The notes beneath the pieces were generated by a model. That model saw only the letters and a program-made list of their open reading frames with translations, searched no databases and had not been told where the DNA came from. This document shows, piece after piece, positions 1-4,161 of a stretch of 5,659 bases of DNA (positions are counted from its first letter, which is position 1; the number at the start of each line of letters is the position of its first letter). The DNA lies in the NCBI GenBank assembly GCA_021204565.1, contig JAJPZE010000068.1, forward strand, positions 1-5,659. The letters run 5' to 3'. Both the position numbers and the translations under genes were made by a program. The DNA is from Prevotella sp. Lineage in GTDB: Bacteria > Bacteroidota > Bacteroidia > Bacteroidales > Bacteroidaceae.

Positions 1-572
1 GTGTGCAGCTCCTTGTCCTGCGACGTGATTACCTGCTGTTTGCTCGTGTTGTCCTCCGTCAGTTTCGAGACATTTTCGGTCAAACCGCTCACCGCCTCGT
101 CGAGCTCGGCAATATGAATATCTTTCTTTTCCAACTCGTCGCGCAAAGCAACAAGCTCCTGCTCTTTGGCTTCAAGGTCTTGCGTAAGCGCGTCGACGGT
201 CTTCCTGAGCTCATCGCCCTGAACGGTGCTCTCGCGCAACTGACCGCGCAATTTGTTGATTAACTCGCGGTTCAGCTTCATCTGGTTGGAGATGATTTGC
301 AGATTATTCTTTATCTCTTCCGTTTGGCCCGCGCTTTCGTTCTCCTTGAGCAGAGTAACCTTGTCTTCCGCTTCGGTGATGATGCGCAACCCCTCTTGTA
401 TCTCGTTAAACGTGGCGAGCAGGTCGTTTATCTCCGCATCTTTCTGGCGGTTGACAAGCATAAGCGAGTCGATACGTTGTTCGCTCCCGTCGTCCTGCGA
501 CGCCTTTTTCTCCTGACACGACACGACGGAGAGGAGAACGGCAATCAATGTAATGGTGAATAACTTTTTCAT
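1..572 (-). CDS. Coiled-coil lipoprotein, partial (3' end beyond left edge)
   Basis: The first 190 residues of a probable envelope lipoprotein are present; the gene continues past base 1. The N-terminus has a basic MKK, a hydrophobic stretch (about residues 4-17) and a lipobox VVSC with the lipidated cysteine at residue 19, so signal peptidase II processing and membrane anchoring are expected. After a short polar linker, residues about 33-190 are rich in Glu, Lys, Gln and Leu with heptad-like spacing and no Pro, which indicates long coiled-coil segments. A charged, less regular stretch lies near residues 76-88 (ENESAGQTEEIK). The start ATG lies one base after the rsmI stop, so the two genes are probably cotranscribed and translationally coupled. 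No enzymatic motif is visible. Similar coiled-coil lipoproteins are common in Bacteroidales and usually end in a small globular domain, which would be outside this window. The role is unknown; envelope structure is a guess. Lipoprotein call strong, function open. Confidence 0.85.
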   Translation of the reverse strand, partial: MKKLFTITLIAVLLSVVSCQEKKASQDDGSEQRIDSLMLVNRQKDAEINDLLATFNEIQEGLRIITEAEDKVTLLKENESAGQTEEIKNNLQIISNQMKLNRELINKLRGQLRESTVQGDELRKTVDALTQDLEAKEQELVALRDELEKKDIHIAELDEAVSGLTENVSKLTEDNTSKQQVITSQDKELH

Positions 573-573
573 A

Positions 574-1284
574 TCAGTCGATGTATTTGTTTTGTTTTTC
601 CTTTACCGGTTTTGACGTATCGCCCGCCACGACAATAACTATCTCGCCCTTCGGCTCCGTAGCGGCGAAGTGCGCAACCGCCTCCGCAAGCGTCCCCCGT
701 ATACACTCCTCGTGCACCTTGGATAACTCGCGGGCGACGCAAACCCGGCGTTCCGAGCCGAACAACTCCGCAAATTGCTCCAACGTTCGCAACAAACGGC
801 GGGGCGATTCGTAAAAAATCATTGTCCGGCGCTCGCCTTTAAGCGACTCCATTCGCGACATCCTGCCCTTTTTCTGCGGCAAAAAACCCTCGAAACAAAA
901 GCGGTCGCAAGGCAAGCCGGACATCACCACGGCGGGTATGCACGCCGTAGCGCCCGGCAGACAGCTCACCTCAACGCCCGCCTCCGACGCGCTCTTAGCC
1001 AGCAAGAAACCCGGATCGCTAATCCCCGGAGTGCCCGCATCGCTAATCAAAGCTATCGTTTCGCCGGCAAGCAAACGCTCTACAAGAGGCTCGACCGCCG
1101 CGTGCTCGTTGAACTTGTGATGCGACAAAAGAGGACGCGATATGTCGTAATGGCGCAACAGAACACCCGACGTACGTGTATCCTCGGCAAGGATTAAATC
1201 CGCTTCACGCAGTATGCGCAACGCCCGAAGCGTGATGTCCTCCATATTGCCCACCGGTGTGGGGACGATGTATAAACCCGCCAT
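574..1284 (-). CDS. rsmI: 16S rRNA (cytidine-1402-2'-O)-methyltransferase RsmI
   Basis: This 236-residue cytoplasmic enzyme of the tetrapyrrole-methylase (SAM-dependent) fold methylates the 2'-O of C1402 in the 16S rRNA decoding centre; with RsmH it gives m4Cm1402. The family signature is complete: N-terminal YIVPTPVGN (residues 5-13), ITLRALR (17-23), AEDTR (33-37), SHHKFNEH (54-61), the glycine-rich SDAGTPGISDPG (81-92), PGATA (110-114), EGFLP (132-136), FYESPRR (157-163), ARELSK (184-189) and KGEIV (212-216). An upstream in-frame ATG at 1323 would add 13 residues (MLLICFWLHLQQV) unlike the family, and a -7 promoter element lies inside that extension, so the start at 1284 is preferred. The protein ends soon after the methylase domain and lacks the C-terminal extension of the roughly 286-residue E. 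coli enzyme. A coiled-coil lipoprotein gene follows after one base. Identification is firm. Confidence 0.97.
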   Translation of the reverse strand: MAGLYIVPTPVGNMEDITLRALRILREADLILAEDTRTSGVLLRHYDISRPLLSHHKFNEHAAVEPLVERLLAGETIALISDAGTPGISDPGFLLAKSASEAGVEVSCLPGATACIPAVVMSGLPCDRFCFEGFLPQKKGRMSRMESLKGERRTMIFYESPRRLLRTLEQFAELFGSERRVCVARELSKVHEECIRGTLAEAVAHFAATEPKGEIVIVVAGDTSKPVKEKQNKYID

Positions 1285-1293
1285 GACTTGTTG

Positions 1294-1301
1294 CAAATGT
1301 A
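1294..1301 (-). promoter_or_regulatory. Bacteroidota-type -7 promoter element for rsmI
   Basis: On the minus strand this reads TACATTTG, a perfect match to TAnnTTTG recognised by the Bacteroidota primary sigma factor. The -33 element is weak: the nearest candidate is GTTG (1321-1318) at a 16-nt spacing, shorter than the usual 19-21. Transcription would start near 1288-1290, only about 4-6 bases before the rsmI ATG, so the transcript would be almost leaderless. The position within the divergent intergenic gap and orientation toward rsmI support the call; the poor -33 lowers it. Confidence 0.55.
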
Positions 1302-1440
1302 ACCAAAAACATATCAGCAACACTACTTTCCCCGCCCTTTAATCGCGTTTTAAGAAAAATCCACACTATTTAAGAACGATATATTTGTGCGCACGCAAAC
1401 GCTGCGAAAATACATTCAATAACGCGCCGGCGGACCGGAT

Positions 1441-1453
1441 GCGGACTGTCCGC
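1441..1453. repeat. Short perfect inverted repeat
   Basis: GCGGAC and GTCCGC are exact reverse complements around a single central T. The dyad ends 2 bases before the first copy of the 15-bp direct repeat at 1456. It is not followed by a T-run in either direction, so it is not a standard intrinsic terminator; a protein-binding dyad or chance in GC-rich sequence are the alternatives. Confidence 0.4.
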
Positions 1454-1455
1454 AC

Positions 1456-1470
1456 GCTTGCACTATTTTG
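1456..1470. repeat. 15-bp direct repeat, copy 1
   Basis: GCTTGCACTATTTTG occurs here and again, identically and in the same orientation, at 1612-1626. The copies start 156 bp apart and enclose 141 bp containing the tandem dyad repeat. A perfect 15-mer recurring within under 500 bp is unlikely by chance. It could be a repeated protein site, or a duplication bounding a small inserted segment. In both copies CGCAC lies shortly upstream (1451-1455 and 1601-1605). Confidence 0.75.
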
Positions 1471-1492
1471 TCCGTTTACTCTTCGTAAAGCG

Positions 1493-1549
1493 TGACCCCA
1501 TATCTTGGGTACCCTTAAACACATATCATGGGTGCCCATGACCCCATAT
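1493..1549. repeat. Degenerate 23-bp tandem repeat with dyad cores
   Basis: Two adjacent 23-bp units (1500-1522 and 1523-1545) match at 17 of 23 positions; both begin ATATC followed by TGGG. Their cores are GGGTACCC (1507-1514, a perfect palindrome) and GGGTGCCC (1530-1537), the latter inside a longer inverted repeat with arms TCATGGG (1526-1532) and CCCATGA (1535-1541). The end of the second unit, TGACCCC (1539-1545) plus the following ATAT, recurs exactly 46 bp (two periods) earlier at 1493-1503, so the periodicity extends past the two full units. A period near two helical turns places the dyads on nearly the same DNA face, as expected of tandem operators for a dimeric regulator. No regulator is encoded in this window. 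Confidence 0.65.
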
Positions 1550-1582
1550 AAAGCTTTGCAAAACCTAAGCTCATGCTCCGCG

Positions 1583-1593
1583 TTGATTATCAA
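1583..1593. repeat. Short inverted repeat TTGAT-T-ATCAA
   Basis: The five-base arms TTGAT and ATCAA pair around a single T. The half-sites resemble those of Crp/Fnr-type regulators, but that class uses a 4-base centre (TTGAT-N4-ATCAA), so the spacing is wrong and an Fnr site is not claimed. It lies in an AT-rich patch between the tandem repeat and the second 15-bp direct repeat. Confidence 0.3.
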
Positions 1594-1611
1594 TAATTTA
1601 CGCACGAACCG

Positions 1612-1626
1612 GCTTGCACTATTTTG
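1612..1626. repeat. 15-bp direct repeat, copy 2
   Basis: This is identical to 1456-1470. The next base after each copy differs (T at 1471, A at 1627), so identity stops sharply there. Upstream, the preceding bases are CGCAC directly before copy 1, but CGCAC followed by six further bases (GAACCG) before copy 2, giving an imperfect extension of the repeat. Confidence 0.75.
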
Positions 1627-1724
1627 ACATCTGCGTCCGTGTGCGGCGTGCGATGTGTTCCGAAGCCGTTCGAGCGCGGCCCGGCTTGCGCCTTACCCGC
1701 TGTCTCGTTCTCCGCCGGCGGATG

Positions 1725-1756
1725 TTTGCAGGGGTTTTGATTAATATGTATCTTTG
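1725..1756 (+). promoter_or_regulatory. Bacteroidota-type promoter for the HAD-ribF-CPBP operon
   Basis: TTTG at 1725-1728 (-33) and TATCTTTG at 1749-1756 (-7, perfect TAnnTTTG) are separated by 20 nt, the usual Bacteroidota spacing. Transcription is expected to start near 1761-1763, leaving a leader of only about 11-13 nt before the ATG at 1774. This leaves no room for an FMN riboswitch although ribF is in the operon. It is one of the two best promoter matches in the window. Confidence 0.8.
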
Positions 1757-1773
1757 CAACGGAAAACGGTTAT

Positions 1774-2406
1774 ATGGTTTGTCCGAGGGATATAAAGAAC
1801 ATTATTTTCGATATGGGGGGCGTGCTTGTTCCCCTTGCTCCGGAGCGGTGTATAGCGTCGTTTTGCCGTTTGGGAGCGGTGCGGACGGCGGATTACGTGC
1901 GTGAATGCCGCACGGAAGATATGTTTTTAGACATAGAGACAGGCGCTATGACGACCGCCGCGTTCTGCGCCTCCGTGCGCCGTCTTGACAACATTGACGC
2001 GGCGGATAACGACATAACCGCCGCTTGGAACGACCTTCTCCTGCCCTCCGGCTCTATACGGCGCGGGGCATTGGAGTGTCTCCGCGAGCGCGGGTTCCGT
2101 CTGTTCATCCTCAGCAACACCTGCGAAATCCATTGGCTTCGCGCCTCGTCGGAGCTTATCCCGGCTGAGGGGAAACACATCGCCGACTATTTCGAACGCG
2201 CGTTCCTTTCGTATGAATTACATTGCCGGAAACCCGCGCCGGAGATTTACTCCGCCGTGTTGGAGCTTGCCGGCATCCGGGCTGACGAGACTTTATTTAT
2301 CGACGACAACCCGCTTAACTTATCCGCCGCCGCAACGCTTGGCTTACGCACGTTTCACGAGCGGACGGAGCATCACTGGTTCGATTTGTCGGGAGAAGGG
2401 TTATGA
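1774..2406 (+). CDS. HAD-superfamily hydrolase (probable small-molecule phosphatase)
   Basis: This 210-residue soluble protein carries the HAD motifs in order: motif I IIFDMGGVL with nucleophile Asp13; an alpha-helical cap (about residues 20-90); motif II ILSNT (112-116, Ser114); motif III Lys153 in RKPAPEIY; and motif IV FIDDNPLN with Asp177-Asp178. The layout fits HAD subfamily IA, closest in style to YihX-like phosphatases. The residue two after the nucleophile is Gly (D-x-G-G) where many HAD phosphatases have a second Asp; this DxG(G/N) form is known in the YihX-like group and does not by itself mean inactivity. The start places motif I at residue 13, normal for the family. It is the first gene of a three-gene operon, and its TGA overlaps the ribF ATG by four bases (ATGA). 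The substrate is unknown; phosphatase action on FMN or a riboflavin precursor is suggested only by the neighbour. Confidence 0.9.
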   Translation: MVCPRDIKNIIFDMGGVLVPLAPERCIASFCRLGAVRTADYVRECRTEDMFLDIETGAMTTAAFCASVRRLDNIDAADNDITAAWNDLLLPSGSIRRGALECLRERGFRLFILSNTCEIHWLRASSELIPAEGKHIADYFERAFLSYELHCRKPAPEIYSAVLELAGIRADETLFIDDNPLNLSAAATLGLRTFHERTEHHWFDLSGEGL

Positions 2407-3311
2407 AAAACGACGGCGCAAAATGCGCATACTGCGCGACAACCGGCTTTTTCGACGGCGTACACAAGGGTCATCAGTATATTCTCCGAAGCCTGATTGC
2501 CGATGCACGGGCGCACGATATGCTCTCCGCCGCCGTCACTTTCCGGCAACATCCCCGCCAAGTACTGCAACATGACTACGTGCCGAAACTGCTTACGCTC
2601 CGCCAAAGACGTGAGCGGCTCTTGCTTGCAACCGGTGTCGACCGTGTCGTAATGCTCGATTTCACGCCCGCATTCGCCGCGCAGACGGCGGCTGATTTCA
2701 TGCTCCGGCTCCGCGACGAATACAACGTACGGCGGTTGCTGATTGGATATGATCACCGCTTCGGACACAACCGCGAGGAGGGCTTCGAGGATTATCAACG
2801 GATTGGCGAACGGATTGGAATAGAGGTGCCGGCGTGCAAGGTGTTCACGGAAAACAACACTAATATCAGCTCGTCGGTCGTCCGCCGCCTGATTGCAGCG
2901 GGGAATATCGCTCTCGCAAACGAGTATCTCGGATACCGATATACCTTCGACGGCGTCGTCGTGCGCGGCAGGGGAGAGGGGCGCAAAATCGGGTTCCCCA
3001 CGGCTAATATGTGCATCGACGCCGGGCAACTTATTCCCCGGCGGGGAGTGTACGGAACGGAAATAACTATACCCGGACACGGCCGCAGACTCTTCGGGAT
3101 GATGAATATCGGTTGCCGGCCGACATACGGGGGAGACGGGGAAACGGTAGAGGTGAATATATTCGATTTCGACGAAGATATTTACGGTCAGTGCATATCC
3201 GTCAGTCTCTTTCTCCGGCTTCGCGACGAGCGTAAGTTCGATAGCGTGGCGGCTCTGATAGGGCAGTTGAAAGCCGACAGAGAACATATATTAAACGCTT
3301 TAAGACAATGA
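2403..3311 (+). CDS. ribF: Bifunctional riboflavin kinase / FMN adenylyltransferase (FAD synthetase)
   Basis: This 302-residue cytoplasmic enzyme phosphorylates riboflavin to FMN and adenylylates FMN to FAD. The N-terminal nucleotidyltransferase domain (about 10-175) shows GFFDGVHKGH (15-24), FRQHPRQVL (47-55), LLIGYDHRFGHNREG-like residues (112-127) and ISSSVVRRLI (155-164). The C-terminal kinase domain (about 178-300) shows GRGEGRKIGFPTANM (189-203), RRGVYG (213-218), MMNIGCRPTYGG (233-244) and VEVNIFDFDEDIYG (249-262), including the Glu250 expected as catalytic base, then FLRLRDERKFDS. Length is typical (about 300-315), but only about 14 residues precede GFFDGVH, slightly fewer than usual. 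Its ATG overlaps the HAD stop and its TGA overlaps the next ATG, both as ATGA, so translation of all three genes is probably coupled. Identification is firm. Confidence 0.97.
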   Translation: MKNDGAKCAYCATTGFFDGVHKGHQYILRSLIADARAHDMLSAAVTFRQHPRQVLQHDYVPKLLTLRQRRERLLLATGVDRVVMLDFTPAFAAQTAADFMLRLRDEYNVRRLLIGYDHRFGHNREEGFEDYQRIGERIGIEVPACKVFTENNTNISSSVVRRLIAAGNIALANEYLGYRYTFDGVVVRGRGEGRKIGFPTANMCIDAGQLIPRRGVYGTEITIPGHGRRLFGMMNIGCRPTYGGDGETVEVNIFDFDEDIYGQCISVSLFLRLRDERKFDSVAALIGQLKADREHILNALRQ

Positions 3312-4096
3312 ATTGCCGGTTACGCGCCGCGCTTGAGGCGGTCTTGTTTGTCGTGTTGTTCCTGTTGCTGCAACTTGTTTGCGCGGCGTGCCTGACCCCT
3401 TTGCGCCTTTCGGCGGCTCGTGCTCTTGTCCTTGCAAGCGGCATAAGTTCGGCTGTTGCGATAGTGATGTTTATCGGTCTCGGTTGGGCGGTTGCGGGCG
3501 TGCGTTTCTTGTGCCCGCGCAATATTGTTTTTTTGTTTTGCACGTGCGTGCTCGCTATGTCGTTGATTCTTCCCCTGCAATTTATAGAGGACTTTTTCTC
3601 GCCCGATATGCCGGACGAATTGGCGCGTGCATACGAAGCGATTATCAACTCGCGCGGGGGATATATTGTGCTTGGCGTGGTTGCGCCCGTAGCTGAGGAG
3701 ACGGTGTTTCGCGGCGCGTTGTTGCGCCGGTTGGCGTGCGCGGGGTGTAAGGAATGGACGGCGATTGTCCTCTCGGCAATAGTGTTCGGGGCGGTTCACG
3801 GCAATGCCGCGCAGTTCGTGCACGCATTTCTTGTCGGCTTGTTGCTCGGCTGGTTATACGTCCGCACGCGCAGTATCGTGCCGTGCGTGGCGGTGCATTG
3901 GGTGAACAACACCGTCGCTTACGTGCTGGTGAAGCTCTTCCCCGACAGGGCGAACGACAGTGTCGCCGCTCTCTTCGGCGGGCATACGGCATTGCTCTGT
4001 TCGTTGTTGGCTCTGTCCGCCGGCTTGGCTTGCGTTACGACAATTATATTGGTTCGCAGATTGAAAAAAACGGATAAAGTTTGTAATATATCCTAA
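3308..4096 (+). CDS. CPBP-family (Abi/CAAX-type) intramembrane metalloprotease
   Basis: This 262-residue integral membrane protein has hydrophobic segments near residues 8-30, 38-64, 72-90, 117-129, 150-163, 168-185, 190-210 and 226-250, so six to eight membrane passes. The family's three catalytic motifs are present: EETVFRG (Glu130, Glu131, Arg135), FGAVH (Phe160, His164) and HWVNN (His197, Asn201), the expected glutamates and histidines of the Rce1/CPBP glutamate-type protease site. The C-terminus is basic (RRLKK), probably cytoplasmic. Bacterial members include prenyl-protein-type proteases, bacteriocin-immunity and maturation proteins, and many of unknown role; nothing here picks a substrate. 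Its ATG overlaps the ribF stop by four bases, placing it last in the operon. No peptide or bacteriocin gene is visible beside it, so an immunity role is unsupported. Family call firm, function open. Confidence 0.93.
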   Translation: MNCRLRAALEAVLFVVLFLLLQLVCAACLTPLRLSAARALVLASGISSAVAIVMFIGLGWAVAGVRFLCPRNIVFLFCTCVLAMSLILPLQFIEDFFSPDMPDELARAYEAIINSRGGYIVLGVVAPVAEETVFRGALLRRLACAGCKEWTAIVLSAIVFGAVHGNAAQFVHAFLVGLLLGWLYVRTRSIVPCVAVHWVNNTVAYVLVKLFPDRANDSVAALFGGHTALLCSLLALSAGLACVTTIILVRRLKKTDKVCNIS

Positions 4097-4110
4097 GCGT
4101 TGTAACTTTG
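4080..4110 (+). promoter_or_regulatory. Bacteroidota-type promoter for the Na/Pi cotransporter gene
   Basis: TTTG at 4080-4083 (-33) overlaps the last codons of the CPBP gene, and TAACTTTG at 4103-4110 is a perfect TAnnTTTG -7 element. The spacer is 19 nt. Transcription should begin near 4115-4117, giving a leader of about 46 nt before the ATG at 4162. The transporter is therefore probably its own transcription unit. No strong hairpin plus T-run separates it from the upstream operon, so some read-through is possible. No clear Pho-box-like direct repeat was seen. Confidence 0.8.
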
Positions 4111-4161
4111 TACCGGTTTTGAAACGTCCCCGTTCCGGGATAAATCACTGTCAGTTTATTT

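Larger units (their letters stand above)
1285..1773. other. Divergent intergenic region, 489 bp, no convincing gene
   Basis: This stretch separates rsmI (minus) from the HAD hydrolase gene (plus). No reading frame in it has recognisable motifs; the longest open one on the minus strand (79 codons, 1366-1605) has the character of chance translation of repeats. It carries a promoter at each end (1294-1301 leftward, 1725-1756 rightward). Its middle has a degenerate 23-bp tandem repeat (1493-1549), two copies of a 15-bp direct repeat (1456-1470, 1612-1626), and several short dyads: GCGGAC-T-GTCCGC (1441-1453), a bulged stem-loop TTTAC/GTAAA (1473-1492), AAAGCTTT (1550-1557) and TTGAT-T-ATCAA (1583-1593). 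No tRNA, riboswitch or clear intrinsic terminator was recognised. It may be a regulatory region, a decayed insertion, or a member of a dispersed intergenic repeat family. Confidence 0.7.

Noticed and set aside
3..563. Overlapping plus-strand open frames (86-88 codons) at the left edge
   Set aside because: They are antisense to the lipoprotein gene, whose signal peptide, lipobox and coiled coil are clear.
775..1197. 140-codon plus-strand frame within rsmI
   Set aside because: Antisense shadow of rsmI, which has all family motifs.
1380..1387. TATATTTG, a plus-strand -7-like element inside the gap
   Set aside because: It has no TTTG -33 element at 19-21 nt and no gene directly downstream, so it was not listed as a promoter; kept only as a hint.
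1366..1605. 79-codon open frame on the minus strand in the divergent gap
   Set aside because: It reads through the tandem dyads and one direct repeat, lacks any motif or hydrophobic pattern, and has no promoter well placed before it. A short real protein cannot be fully excluded.
1757..1773. FMN riboswitch ahead of the ribF operon
   Set aside because: The predicted leader is about 12 nt, far too short for an RFN element, and none of its conserved segments was recognised upstream.
1614..1904. 96-codon plus-strand frame overlapping the HAD start
   Set aside because: It overlaps the start of the HAD gene in another frame, contains the operon promoter inside it, and its sequence is Arg/Cys-rich with no domain.
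2373..3287. 304-codon open frame on the minus strand, antisense to ribF
   Set aside because: It lies almost wholly opposite ribF, which has complete family motifs. Its translation has no recognisable domain and mirrors codon bias of the true gene.
3202..3992. Several Arg-rich minus-strand frames opposite the CPBP gene
   Set aside because: Arg-rich low-complexity translations are typical of antisense reading of a GC-rich membrane protein gene; no motif is seen.
4111..4145. Possible terminator hairpin after the CPBP gene
   Set aside because: Only four-base stems (TCCC/GGGA, AACG/CGTT) can be drawn and no T-run follows, so an intrinsic terminator is not supported.
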